Assembly: GCA_050179645.1 (NCBI GenBank)
Contig: JBFXEX010000033.1
Coordinates: forward strand, 1-50,294
Length of the DNA: 50,294 nt
Reading direction: 5' to 3'
From: VAZQ01 sp050179645
GTDB taxonomy: Bacteria; Pseudomonadota; Alphaproteobacteria; Rhizobiales; Xanthobacteraceae
Made by a program: the position numbers and the translations under genes. Positions 8,730 to 16,960 of this stretch are shown here, in pieces. The notes below the pieces were generated by a model, which saw only the letters and a list, made by a program, of their open reading frames with translations, searched no databases and had not been told where the DNA came from. Every line of letters starts with the position of its first letter. Position 1 is the stretch's first letter.

Positions 8730-9122
8730 CTACACGCCCCAATAGGGCGACACACCGTAGTAGTCGTACACCTTGCGCTCGCGCGTCCGGTCCGACCAGT
8801 CCCAGCTCTCATGCTTGCCGTAGCGCGGCGCGCCCTGGAGCTGATTCTCGGCGATGTTGACCTCGTAGCCTTCGAGCTGTGGGTTATAGGTCAGGAGCGA
8901 CCACGGCAGCGGATAGTAGTCTTCGCCGATGCCGAGAAAACCGCCGAAGCTCATCACCGCATACGCCACCTTGCCGGAGCGCTTGTCGATCATGATGCGC
9001 TCGATCGCGCCGACCTTGTCGCCGTTGGAACGATAGACCGCGGTGCCTTCAACCTTGTCGCTGCCGATCAGGCTCGACGTTTCGCTGGTGTCGAGCGTCG
9101 CACCTTGGGTGCCGGTTGCCAT
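8730..9122 (-). CDS. PRC-barrel domain protein
   Basis: 130 residues from an ATG at 9122 preceded by AAGGAG. Residues about 15-95 match the PRC-barrel fold: LIGSDKVEGTAVY, then GDKVGAIERIMIDKRSGKVAY, then FGGFLGIGEDYYPLPW. This arrangement is typical of the stand-alone PRC-barrel proteins common in rhizobia, related to photosynthetic reaction centre H and RimM domains. The C-terminus is Tyr/Trp-rich. Function is unknown; such proteins are often linked to stress or envelope conditions. It is divergent from the basic protein at 9283 across a 160-bp gap. Confidence 0.88.
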   Translation of the reverse strand: MATGTQGATLDTSETSSLIGSDKVEGTAVYRSNGDKVGAIERIMIDKRSGKVAYAVMSFGGFLGIGEDYYPLPWSLLTYNPQLEGYEVNIAENQLQGAPRYGKHESWDWSDRTRERKVYDYYGVSPYWGV

Positions 9123-9282
9123 CTGGAACTCCTTGATTGTTTGCCCTCCCGCCACAAACGATTGAACGTGCACTTGGTTCCGCACAGTGCCGCGCCGCTT
9201 GAGGAACAAGCGGGACGCGCCGACGTTCCGCCAAAGTCCGCACCGACAGAGTCTGCCGAGATCAATCCGGAGGACCGCAGCC

Positions 9283-9588
9283 ATGCCTCGCGGCGACAAA
9301 TCCAGCTACACCGGCAAGCAGAAACGCAAGGCCGAACATATCGAGGAGGGCTACGAGAAACGCGGCATCAAGAAGAAGGAAGCCGAACGGCGCGCCTGGG
9401 CCACCGTCAACAAGGAAACCGGCGGCGGCAAGAAGAGCGGCTCAGGCCGCGGCAAGAAGGTGAGCCACGCTTCATCGCGGAAAGGCGGACGGCTGGGCGG
9501 ACGCGCCTCGGCGCAGCGTTCGGCGGCGGCGCGTTCTCGCTCCGCCCGCAAAGCCGCGGCAACGCGCAAGCGGCGCGCTGCGCGCTAA
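9283..9588 (+). CDS. Small basic protein of the rhizobial 'plasmid stabilization' type
   Basis: 101 residues from an ATG 8 bases after GGAGGA. The N-terminal half (MPRGDKSSYTGKQKRKAEHI, then EEGYEKRGIKKKEAERRAWATVNK) is a conserved motif in alphaproteobacteria often labelled plasmid stabilization protein, with no demonstrated mechanism that I know of. The C-terminal half is an Arg/Lys/Ala/Ser tail reminiscent of histone H1-like tails, suggesting nucleic-acid binding (inference). No toxin or partition gene is adjacent, so the plasmid-related name should not be taken literally. Confidence 0.8.
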   Translation: MPRGDKSSYTGKQKRKAEHIEEGYEKRGIKKKEAERRAWATVNKETGGGKKSGSGRGKKVSHASSRKGGRLGGRASAQRSAAARSRSARKAAATRKRRAAR

Positions 9589-9632
9589 ACAGCTTGAGCG
9601 GCACGATGCGGTTTCAGGCCATGCTGATTGAT

Positions 9633-9722
9633 CGTCATGCCCGCGCTTGTCGCGGGCATCCACGTCTGACTTTTCCTGCCGAATAAAAGACGTGGATGGC
9701 CGGGACGAGCCCGGCCACGACG
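9633..9722. repeat. Palindromic intergenic repeat (90 bp)
   Basis: The left arm (cgtcatgcccgcgcttg...) and the right arm (...gcccggccacgacg) are imperfect inverted copies that share an exact inner pair, catccacgtct and agacgtggatg. Each arm also folds on itself (cccgcgcttgtcgcggg; ggccgggacgagcccggcc). It sits between two convergent genes and could act as a bidirectional transcript end. Elements of this look are common in rhizobial genomes. Confidence 0.75.
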
Positions 9723-9742
9723 AGGATGATTCCACACGCTTA

Positions 9743-10168
9743 TTACCGGATGTGAATCCGAGTGTTGCCCAAGCCTTCCTTCTGCACCAGCGAAAACAGG
9801 ACCGCCGCGTTCGACGGATGCAGCCGCACGCACCCTTTCGACGCCGGCCTGCCGAGCCGGCCGACCTGGTCCGTGCCGTGAATGGCGTAGTTGCCATCGT
9901 AGAAAATCGAGTATGGCATCGGCGCGTTGTTGAACAAGCTCGAGCGGTGGTAACGCGACAGCGACTGCGGCCGGAACGTCCCGCTCGGGGTGCCGTGGAG
10001 GCCGGTCGAAACCACCCAGCTATAACGCGGCTCGCCGTCGACACTAACCGACATGCGTTGCGTCGCCTTGTTGACCATAACGACCACGTCGGCCGCAGCC
10101 GGACCGACCATACCGACGACGGCCACGCCGAGCGCCGTCAAAACGACGGCGGACTTCCAGAAGCGCAT
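9743..10168 (-). CDS. L,D-transpeptidase (YkuD domain), exported
   Basis: 141 residues from the ATG at 10168, which follows GGGAG; an upstream in-frame start at 10207 would only lengthen the leader. Residues 1-27 form a signal peptide ending in AAADV. The YkuD catalytic block is intact: IHGTD (H98), then RPASKGCVRLHP with nucleophile C113 and R115. These periplasmic enzymes make 3-3 cross-links in peptidoglycan or attach proteins to it. The protein is short, essentially a bare catalytic domain without LysM or PG-binding modules. Confidence 0.92.
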   Translation of the reverse strand: MRFWKSAVVLTALGVAVVGMVGPAAADVVVMVNKATQRMSVSVDGEPRYSWVVSTGLHGTPSGTFRPQSLSRYHRSSLFNNAPMPYSIFYDGNYAIHGTDQVGRLGRPASKGCVRLHPSNAAVLFSLVQKEGLGNTRIHIR

Positions 10169-10325
10169 GAGCTTGCTCCCATCTGGTCTCAAATCAATCA
10201 TCGACACCGTAGCAGTGCCACGCTAATGCGCCGTTGTCGCAACGCGCGGAAAATACCGACAAATGTCCGCAACGAGCTTCGCGACGCCGAACCCGTCAAT
10301 GGCCTCGACTCGCTTGGGCACCGGC

Positions 10326-11567
10326 TCAGGCGCGGGCCAGCACCTTGGACGATGGCCTTTGCCCGGCGCCGTCTAGCACCGCACGGCGGAGCGTGAGGGC
10401 GTAGAGCGATCCCATCGCGAGCAGTCCGAGCGGCAGACCGATCGTCCCCGCGACGCTGCGAGCGATCAATGGCGCGATCCAGACGAAGGCGAGCACGCTA
10501 ATTTCGTAGTCGCGGAAGCCGCGGTTCTGGTTCAATGCATGGCGCACAAAGAATCCAATCGCAACCGCGAGCACGACCAGATCGTAGTCGAGCACGTAGG
10601 GCGTCGCGAGCAGACATCCGCAGGCGAGTGCCGCGGCCTTGAGGTCGTCGGCGGCGCGGCTGCGCCAGAGCCAGATCAGGCTCACGGCCAGTCCAAGCGC
10701 GAGCGCGGCTTGCGACGCGTAGGCGAGCTCGATGCTGCCGCCCCACATCCGCACCGCCGAGAAGATGCTCTGGATCTTCTCCCAGCCGGTGTCGCCGGCT
10801 TCCAGCACCACCACGCGGGTGAACTCGGTCGAGTGGGCGAATGCGGTCCAGACCTTGCCACCGAACAGTGCGAACGTGCCGGCGCAGGCAACGAGCACGG
10901 TCGCGGCCGCGGCCGCAATGACCTGCCAGCGCGCGGTCGCGACGAGCACCAGCGGGATCATCACGCCGAACTGCGGCTTGTAGGCGAGAAGACCGATCAG
11001 CAGGCCGGCCACGAGCGGGCGCCGGTCAAGCAGGAGGAGCGCTCCGCCCAGCAGCGACGCGGTCAGAAAGCCGTTCTGGCCATGGCCAAGATTGACGAAC
11101 GTAGCCGGAAAGGCGAGCGCCACGAGCATCGTCTCCGGTCGCGGCAAGATCGCCCGTAGCGTCGCCAGATAGGCCGCCAGTCCGAACGCGGTCCATACCA
11201 GCAGCGCCCAGCCATAGGGCAGCAGTGCGAGCGCAGCCGCGACGATCAGGAACAGCGGGGGATAATGCCAGCCGAAAAAGGGTACCGGCCGGCCGCCGAA
11301 CGCCTCGCGTTCCGCGGCATGTTGCAGCACCGGATCGTACGGCGCCTCCGGCCGGCCATCGAGTACCAACTTACCGGCGGCCCAGACGTTGGAAAAATCG
11401 GTGCCAATCGGCTTGTCGTTGCGGTCGACCAGCCCGTCCGCGAGCGCGATCCAGATCACCGAGGCCAGCACGGCCACAGCCAGCAGGATCACCGAATAGC
11501 CATGCACCCGCTGCCGCGTCAGCCAGCCGCCGACCTTGATCTGCTGCCACATGGTGTCCGCATTCAT
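10326..11567 (-). CDS. GT87 family membrane glycosyltransferase (DUF2029)
   Basis: 413 residues, largely hydrophobic with about ten membrane segments. GTDFSNVW (D57 as candidate base) lies in the first large loop, then GWHYPPLFL (99-107), then GHGQNG and LAYKPQFGVMIP. These are the hallmarks of the GT87/PimE-like polyprenyl-phosphate-mannose-dependent mannosyltransferase superfamily. The likely role is adding a mannose or related sugar to an envelope glycolipid or polysaccharide at the periplasmic face; the actual substrate is not evident. It is divergent from mepA, with about 90 bp between the start codons. Confidence 0.87.
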   Translation of the reverse strand: MNADTMWQQIKVGGWLTRQRVHGYSVILLAVAVLASVIWIALADGLVDRNDKPIGTDFSNVWAAGKLVLDGRPEAPYDPVLQHAAEREAFGGRPVPFFGWHYPPLFLIVAAALALLPYGWALLVWTAFGLAAYLATLRAILPRPETMLVALAFPATFVNLGHGQNGFLTASLLGGALLLLDRRPLVAGLLIGLLAYKPQFGVMIPLVLVATARWQVIAAAAATVLVACAGTFALFGGKVWTAFAHSTEFTRVVVLEAGDTGWEKIQSIFSAVRMWGGSIELAYASQAALALGLAVSLIWLWRSRAADDLKAAALACGCLLATPYVLDYDLVVLAVAIGFFVRHALNQNRGFRDYEISVLAFVWIAPLIARSVAGTIGLPLGLLAMGSLYALTLRRAVLDGAGQRPSSKVLARA

Positions 11568-11656
11568 TTGAGATTCAAGTCGGCGGGATAGTGATGCAGG
11601 GCCGTTTAAGGCGCCCTTAACCCAATCCCTCTTCGATGCATGGCTGGGGATACGGC

Positions 11657-12595
11657 ATGACGAAGATCAGACCTTTGCGACTGCGCGTGGCTCTATTGGC
11701 CGCTGCCGTACTGATGCTGAGCCCGGTGGCCCACGCCCAGGACCGCGGCACGCTCGCCCCGAAACCGCTGCCGCCGCTTGCCAATCCGGACAACCCCGAC
11801 ACGCCGGCCAAATCCCTGTTCGGCCGCCGGACGACTGCCGCACCGCTTGAAGCGCGGGTGATCGGCTTCTACTCCAAGGGCTGTCTCGCGGGCGCCAAGG
11901 CGCTGCCGATCAACGGCAAGACCTGGCAGGTGATGCGACTGTCGCGAAACCGGAACTGGGGGCATCCGCAACTGGTCGATCTGCTGGAACGGCTGTCCGC
12001 CAAGGGTGCGAAGCTCGGCTGGCCGGGACTTCTCGTGGGCGACATCTCGCAGCCGCGCGGCGGCCCGATGCTGACCGGTCACGCCAGCCATCAGGTCGGG
12101 CTCGATGCCGATATCTGGCTCACCCCGATGCCGAATCGCGAACTCAGCCGCCGCGAGCGTGAAGAGATGTCGGCCACCATGGTGGTCGCGGCGAACCGCA
12201 AGGACGTCGATCCGGCGGTCTGGACGCCGGCGCACGGCGCGATCATCAAGGCCGCCGCACAGGAGCCGGTCGTCGAGCGCATTTTCGTCAACGCCGCAAT
12301 CAAGAAGGCGCTCTGCCGGGAAGCCGGCAACGACCGTCGCTGGCTGCACAAGGTGCGCGCCTACTACGGCCACGACTATCATTTCCACATTCGCATCAAG
12401 TGCCCGGCCGGCAATTCCGACTGCAAGCCGCAGGCCGCGGTGCCGCCTGGCGACCAGTGCGGTGCGGATCTCGACCACTGGTTCAGCGACGCGATCCTGC
12501 ATCCAAAGCCGTCGCCGGTCCCGCCGAAGCCGCGGCCGCCGCTCAAGATGGCCGATCTGCCGCCGGCCTGCCGCCAGGTGCTACTCGCACCCTGA
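11657..12595 (+). CDS. mepA: Penicillin-insensitive murein DD-endopeptidase MepA
   Basis: 312 residues. The ATG at 11657 is preferred over the one at 11636 because GGGGA precedes it and it leads straight into a signal peptide (residues 1-27, ending AHAQ). Peptidase M74/LAS motifs are complete: GHASHQVGLDAD supplies H145 and D152, and DYHFHIR supplies H244, the three zinc ligands by alignment with E. coli MepA. The four downstream Cys in CPAGNSDC and GDQC fit the family's disulfides. The enzyme cleaves D-Ala-mDAP cross-links in peptidoglycan in the periplasm. The tail is Pro-rich. Confidence 0.93.
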   Translation: MTKIRPLRLRVALLAAAVLMLSPVAHAQDRGTLAPKPLPPLANPDNPDTPAKSLFGRRTTAAPLEARVIGFYSKGCLAGAKALPINGKTWQVMRLSRNRNWGHPQLVDLLERLSAKGAKLGWPGLLVGDISQPRGGPMLTGHASHQVGLDADIWLTPMPNRELSRREREEMSATMVVAANRKDVDPAVWTPAHGAIIKAAAQEPVVERIFVNAAIKKALCREAGNDRRWLHKVRAYYGHDYHFHIRIKCPAGNSDCKPQAAVPPGDQCGADLDHWFSDAILHPKPSPVPPKPRPPLKMADLPPACRQVLLAP

Positions 12596-12622
12596 TCGGC
12601 ATTGGCTGCGGTGGGACCGCGA

Positions 12623-13165
12623 CTAGCCACCCACAGCGGCTCTGGAACCAAGCGATTCCAGGAGGGCTTTGGGCCCGGCCATGTGTCCCTCGGGCGGATC
12701 CGGCATGATCCGCACGGTGGAGCTTCCCGCAAAGTCCGCTTTCGTTATGCCCGGCGCACCGATCACGATCACCTCGCGTATCCGCTCGCGCTCGGTCGGG
12801 CTTAGTTCCTGCCAGATCGTTCTGGCGTTATACCCGCCCCCAGAGAACCCGTAGATCGCCGCAACGGCGTCATCGCGTCGGATACGATCGAGCGCCATCT
12901 TCACTTGCTCACTGTCGGGGCCGGTATTGCCGGCAATATCCAGGACCTCGCCTTTGAAGCCGGTACGCCGCGCATATTCCAACGCTGATTGATCATCGAG
13001 CTGGCCACGCGGATGTTCGGCGTTGGCGATGCCGCGAAGCACGAGCATGACCGGGGCGGGCTCTCGCGCGGGTCGTTGTGACATTCCGATCGCGGCCAAC
13101 ACCACCGCACCGGTCACAAACGATGCGAATACAACGGATGCCTTGATACGCTGATTCCAAATCAT
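12623..13165 (-). CDS. Small exported or anchored protein with alpha/beta-hydrolase-like nucleophile motif
   Basis: 180 residues from the ATG at 13165. Residues about 10-30 are hydrophobic (signal or anchor). The domain contains a beta-strand followed by YGFSGGGYN, a GxSxG nucleophile elbow, and shortly after IREVIVIGAPG. Only a partial alpha/beta hydrolase fold seems to fit in 150 residues, and I see no confident acid/His pair. It may be a lipase-like or PGAP1-like hydrolase, or a non-enzymatic relative. It converges with mepA, with 27 bp between the stop codons. Confidence 0.65.
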   Translation of the reverse strand: MIWNQRIKASVVFASFVTGAVVLAAIGMSQRPAREPAPVMLVLRGIANAEHPRGQLDDQSALEYARRTGFKGEVLDIAGNTGPDSEQVKMALDRIRRDDAVAAIYGFSGGGYNARTIWQELSPTERERIREVIVIGAPGITKADFAGSSTVRIMPDPPEGHMAGPKALLESLGSRAAVGG

Positions 13166-13486
13166 GGCCGGCGCTCGTGCCTCGTCTAGCAACGTCCCGC
13201 GGAGCGTCGGGTTCCGACCGAATATGGCTTCAGGACGCTTCGATTGAGAACATGGCTTTGCGTGCAGGACGGCACCTGCGCAGCCGTTGCCGCGGAAGGT
13301 CCCTTACGAGACTTGGCTCACCGCAATCACCTGGCGCCGCAGGATTTCGCTGAACGCAGCCTGCCTCAGTCGGGCGCCCTGAGTTACAGCAGCTTGAACG
13401 TGCCCGCGAGCTGCCAGCAGGCAAGCACAATGACCAGCGCGCCGACGCCAACCATCAGCGGGCGCGCCGGCACCTTGATTTCGGTA
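13166..13486. other. Intergenic stretch of about 320 bp
   Basis: Apart from the doubtful 29-codon frame at 13384-13473, nothing convincing is visible: no clear hairpin with a T run, no tRNA, no recognised repeat. The long plus-strand frames crossing it are antisense shadows of the Yip1 gene. Confidence 0.5.
13384..13473 (-). CDS. Possible single-membrane-span microprotein downstream of Yip1
   Basis: A 29-residue frame from a GTG, or 23 residues from an internal ATG (MVGVGALVIVLACWQLAG, then a short FKLL tail). It would form one membrane helix with a basic N-terminus. It begins 13 bp after the Yip1-family stop codon on the same strand, so it could be translated from the same transcript, but no good ribosome-binding site is present. 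It might also be a decayed C-terminal piece of a longer Yip1 gene. Weak call. Confidence 0.25.
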   Translation of the reverse strand: MPARPLMVGVGALVIVLACWQLAGTFKLL

Positions 13487-14020
13487 CTAGATCACCCAGT
13501 AGACCACCGTGGAGGCAAGCGCGGCGGCGGTCACGCACGCTGCATAGAGCCACGCCTGCTCCCGCGATACGCCCATCAGCGGCGGCAGCCCGCGCCACAG
13601 CAGATAGCTGCCGTAGAGACCGAGCAGCATCAGGAAGTTCAGTCCCGGCAGCAGCAGGAAGATGCCGGCGAGCCAGACCGGCGTGTGCGAATAGATCGAC
13701 AGCTTGAGCGCGCCCGGGAAATTCTTCGGCACCTCGAATTTCCGCGCCAGCAGGTCGATGACCCCGGCGATGACGTAGACCACCGTGAAAGTCGCCGCGT
13801 AGGCGATGACGGTGCGCAACAGGCCACTCAGGATCGGGTCATAGCCGCCGATCAGCGAATTGCCGATGAAGCGCGCGAGCGCCGGGATGGCGGCGAGGAT
13901 CGCCACGTAGGAGCCGAACAGATCGGTCAATGCCCCTGGCTCGCGCGCGATCACCTGCCATTCGGTCTGCGGCGACAGAATAATTGCTTTCGCACGCGCC
14001 ACGACGTCAACGATTCTCAT
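13487..14020 (-). CDS. Yip1 family integral membrane protein
   Basis: 177 residues from an ATG 6 bases after AGGAGA. The N-terminal MRIVDVVARAKAIILSPQTEW, then VIAREPG, is the characteristic start of bacterial Yip1-domain proteins, followed by about five membrane segments and the SIYSHTPVWLAGIFLLLPGL core. Role unknown; the family is named after a eukaryotic membrane-traffic protein, but bacterial members have no established function. It ends abruptly after VVYWVI at a TAG, slightly short at the C-terminus for the family. Next to it lie the paired CTAG-bounded hairpins. Confidence 0.85.
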   Translation of the reverse strand: MRIVDVVARAKAIILSPQTEWQVIAREPGALTDLFGSYVAILAAIPALARFIGNSLIGGYDPILSGLLRTVIAYAATFTVVYVIAGVIDLLARKFEVPKNFPGALKLSIYSHTPVWLAGIFLLLPGLNFLMLLGLYGSYLLWRGLPPLMGVSREQAWLYAACVTAAALASTVVYWVI

Positions 14021-14058
14021 CGACTCTCCTGAGACATCGCCCTTCCATCCTTCCGCGA

Positions 14059-14136
14059 CTAGTGGAGTGGATTTGACATTCGCTACCCGCCTGGCCGCAA
14101 GCTCGCAAAGCGAATGTCAAATCCAAACTCCACTAG
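14059..14136. repeat. CTAG-bounded hairpin element, copy 1
   Basis: The arms ctagtggag...ggatttgacattcgc and its inverted counterpart gcgaatgtcaaatcc...ctccactag form a stem of more than 20 bp with a central loop of about 27 bp. The arms have an inserted base or two on one side. Its left arm reappears alone at 43053-43080. Confidence 0.85.
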
Positions 14137-14149
14137 AATCATGGATTTG

Positions 14150-14224
14150 CTAGTGGTCCTTGATTCCAACATTCGCACAGGTGCATGCGGAAGTGGGATG
14201 CGAATGTTGGAATCGGACCACTAG
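14150..14224. repeat. CTAG-bounded hairpin element, copy 2 (overlaps a stop codon)
   Basis: The arms begin ctagtggtcc and end ggaccactag, with gattccaacattcgca against tgcgaatgttggaatc inside. It is clearly related in plan to copy 1 (CTAGTGG ends, CATTCGC core) but differs in the middle of the arm. The final CTAG at 14221-14224 contains the complement of the TAG stop codon of the GMC oxidoreductase, so the repeat supplies that gene's end. Confidence 0.85.
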
Positions 14225-15849
14225 CCGCGCGCATCTTCGCGGATCATCGCGGCGCCCTTCTCGGCGATCATCATGGTCGGCGCATTGGTGTTGCCGGACG
14301 TCACGGTCGGCATGACCGAGGCATCGACCACGCGCAGGCCCTCGAGCCCGATGACCCGCAGCCGTTCGTCGACCACCGCGGTGGGATCGGTGCCGAGTCC
14401 CATCTTGGCGGTCCCGACCGGATGAAAGATCGTGGTGCCGATATCGCCCGCCGCCTTCACCAGCGCCGCCTCATCGTCGCCGACCGAAGGCCCGGGCAGA
14501 TACTCGGTCGGATGAAACTTGGCAAGCGCCGGCTGCGCCGCGATCCGCCGTGCGACGCGGATCGAGTCGGCCGCCACCCGGCGGTCCTCGTCGGTGCTGA
14601 GATAATTCGGCTTGATCGCCGGTTTGTCGGCGGCGTCGGCGGTGTGCAGCCGCACGAAGCCGCGACTGGTCGGCTGCAGGTTGCAGGCGCTCGCCGTGAA
14701 TGCCGGAAAAGTGTGCAGCGGATCGCCGAACTTGTCGAGGGACAGCGGTTGAACATGGAATTGAATGTTCGCCCGCTCGCGCGATGGATCGGAGCGCGTG
14801 AAAATGCCGAGCTGCGACGGCGCCATGGTGAGCGGGCCGGTGCGCCGCAGCGCGTACTCGATCATCATGCCGGCGCGGCCGAAACGCGAATGATAGGTCT
14901 CGTTGAGCGTCTTGGCACCGGTGACCTTGTAGATCAACCGCACCTGCAGATGATCCTGCAGGTTGCGGCCGACGCCCGGCTTGTCGAGCACGCACGAAAT
15001 ACCGAGCTCTTGCAGTTCCTCGGCGGGACCGACGCCAGAGAGGAGCAGAAGCTGCGCCGAGCCGATCGATCCGGCCGCCAGGATGACCTCGCCGCGGCAC
15101 TTGGCGGATTTCATCTCGCCGTTCTGCCGCCAGCGCACGCCGGCCGCTCGCTTGCCGGCGAACTCGACGGCCTCGACGAGACAGCCGGTCTCCAGCCGCA
15201 GATTCGGGCGCTTCAGGACGGGCTTGAGAAATGCGCTGGCCGCCGACCAGCGCCGGCCACGCTTCTGATTGACGTGAAACGCGCACGAGCCCTCGTTGTC
15301 GCCGGTATTGAAGTCGGGAATGCGCTTGATGCCGGCCTGCTCGGCCGCGAGGCAGAACGCGTCGAGGATGTCCCAATGCACGCGCGGCGGCTCAACGCGC
15401 AGTTCGCCGCCGACCGCGTGCGCCGCGCTGTCGCCGAGAAAATGATTCTCATGCTTGCGGAAGTACGGCAGCACGTCGTCGTAGCCCCAGCCGGTCAGCC
15501 CGAGCTGGCGCCAGTGGTCGTAGTCGGCAGCTTGGCCGCGCATGTAGATCATGGCATTGATCGAGGACGAGCCGCCGATCGCCTTACCGCGCGGATAGTT
15601 CAGGCTGCGGCCGTTGAGCCCTTCCTCCGGCTCGGTCTTGAACAGCCAGTCGGAGCGCGGATTGCCGATGGCGAACAGATAGCCGACCGGGATGTGAAAC
15701 CAGATCCAGTTGTCGTTGCCGCCGGCCTCCAGCAGCAACACGCGCTTGTCCGGGTCGGCGGACAGCCGGTTTGCCAGCAGGCAGCCGGCGGAGCCGGCGC
15801 CGACGATGATGTAGTCGTAGTCGCCCGCGATGGGCGTCGGCGAAACCAT
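14221..15849 (-). CDS. GMC family FAD-dependent oxidoreductase (choline/alcohol dehydrogenase-like)
   Basis: 542 residues from the ATG at 15849; the frame continues upstream to 15936 but adds only non-homologous residues. The FAD-binding fold starts at YIIVGAGSAGCLLANRL (13-29). GMC signature 1 is GKAIGGSSSINAMIYMRG and signature 2 is AAGSIGSAQLLLLSGVGP. The C-terminal catalytic region has FHPVGTAKMG and SGNTNAPTMMIAEKGA. The family oxidises alcohols such as choline, polyethylene glycol or long-chain alcohols; no betaine aldehyde dehydrogenase neighbour supports choline here. Its TAG stop lies inside the palindromic repeat at 14150-14224. Confidence 0.9.
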   Translation of the reverse strand: MVSPTPIAGDYDYIIVGAGSAGCLLANRLSADPDKRVLLLEAGGNDNWIWFHIPVGYLFAIGNPRSDWLFKTEPEEGLNGRSLNYPRGKAIGGSSSINAMIYMRGQAADYDHWRQLGLTGWGYDDVLPYFRKHENHFLGDSAAHAVGGELRVEPPRVHWDILDAFCLAAEQAGIKRIPDFNTGDNEGSCAFHVNQKRGRRWSAASAFLKPVLKRPNLRLETGCLVEAVEFAGKRAAGVRWRQNGEMKSAKCRGEVILAAGSIGSAQLLLLSGVGPAEELQELGISCVLDKPGVGRNLQDHLQVRLIYKVTGAKTLNETYHSRFGRAGMMIEYALRRTGPLTMAPSQLGIFTRSDPSRERANIQFHVQPLSLDKFGDPLHTFPAFTASACNLQPTSRGFVRLHTADAADKPAIKPNYLSTDEDRRVAADSIRVARRIAAQPALAKFHPTEYLPGPSVGDDEAALVKAAGDIGTTIFHPVGTAKMGLGTDPTAVVDERLRVIGLEGLRVVDASVMPTVTSGNTNAPTMMIAEKGAAMIREDARG

Positions 15850-16108
15850 GATCTCGCATCCCGGCTGTGAGGGGGCGGCAGTGTGCGGCGGTGCCGGGAG
15901 CTTGGCAATGTCTTCAAGGAGTCCGGCGCATGACACCTTTGACTGGGGTGAGGTCCTTGCTAAGATGCATTCTGTGACCCGCGGCGCGCCGTAAGCGCGC
16001 CCTGCCTCCGGAACGGCGCTTCCGGCCTGTGGTCGCCTCCCGACAATCGATCAGGCCGATCGCGGCGTGCATTCGCGTGCGCACGACCAACCACAAGGAG
16101 CGCCACCC

Positions 16109-16930
16109 GTGTTCAACCGCCGCTTTGCCCTCACCGCCCTGACTGCAGTCCTGACTGGAGTAATCCCGCTCTCCGCATCCGCGCAGGACAGGAGCACGAC
16201 GGTCGCCACCGATGCCAAGACCGTCACCATCACCATCTTCGCCGCGGCCTCGATGAAGAACGCGCTCGACGACGTCAACGCGGCGTTCACCAAAAAGACC
16301 CGCATCAAGACCGTGGCAAGCTACGCGGCGAGCTCCGCGCTGATGCGCCAGATCGAGAACGGCGCGCCGGCGGACATCTTCGTCTCCGCCGATCTCGCGT
16401 GGATGGACTACGGCGTGCAGAAGAAGGTCATCAAGAGCGATACCCGCGTGAACCTGCTCGGCAACCGCCTGGTGCTGATCGCGCCGAAAGGTTCCAAGAT
16501 CGGTAACGTCACCATTACCCAGGGCTTCGATCTGGCCAAGCTCGCGGACAACGGCCGCGTCGCCACCGGCGACGTGCGTGCGGTGCCGGCCGGCAAATAC
16601 GCCAAGGCCGCACTGGAAAAGCTCGGCATTTGGGCCGCGGTCGAGCCGAAGCTCGCGATGGCCGAAAATGTGCGGGCGGCGCTCGCCCTGGTGGCGCGCG
16701 GCGAGGCTCCGCTCGGCATCGTCTACGCCACCGACGCCAAGATCGATCCGAACGTCAAGGTGGTCGGCACGTTCCCGGAGGATTCGCACCCGCCCATCGT
16801 CTATCCGGTGGCTCTGACCGTAACGGCGAAGCCCGACGCCGCGCAATATCTCGCCTTCCTGCGCTCGCAACTGTCGAAGTCGGTGTTCGAAAGCTTCGGC
16901 TTCTCGTTCCTGATCCGGCCGACGTCGTGA
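16109..16930 (+). CDS. modA: Molybdate ABC transporter, periplasmic binding protein ModA
   Basis: 273 residues from a GTG 8 bases after AAGGAG. The longer ATG frame from 16067 is less likely. FNRRFALTALTAVLTG then SASAQ is a signal peptide with a twin-arginine-like start. The mature part carries ModA features: TITIFAAASMKNALDDV, a YAASSAL segment, GAPADIFVSAD and GEAPLGIVYATDA. It binds molybdate or tungstate in the periplasm and delivers it to ModB. modB follows after a 171-bp gap that holds a palindromic repeat, and modC overlaps modB. Two perfect hairpins lie in its upstream region (15983-16025). Confidence 0.93.
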   Translation: MFNRRFALTALTAVLTGVIPLSASAQDRSTTVATDAKTVTITIFAAASMKNALDDVNAAFTKKTRIKTVASYAASSALMRQIENGAPADIFVSADLAWMDYGVQKKVIKSDTRVNLLGNRLVLIAPKGSKIGNVTITQGFDLAKLADNGRVATGDVRAVPAGKYAKAALEKLGIWAAVEPKLAMAENVRAALALVARGEAPLGIVYATDAKIDPNVKVVGTFPEDSHPPIVYPVALTVTAKPDAAQYLAFLRSQLSKSVFESFGFSFLIRPTS

Positions 16931-16960
16931 GGCGCATGCTCCTTTCGGTTCGACCCGCAA

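Noticed and set aside
14185..15870. 561-codon plus-strand frame across the GMC oxidoreductase
   Set aside because: Antisense shadow; the minus strand has complete GMC signatures.
15937..16108. Molybdenum cofactor riboswitch before modA
   Set aside because: Only two simple hairpins are visible; the conserved Moco-riboswitch core could not be traced.
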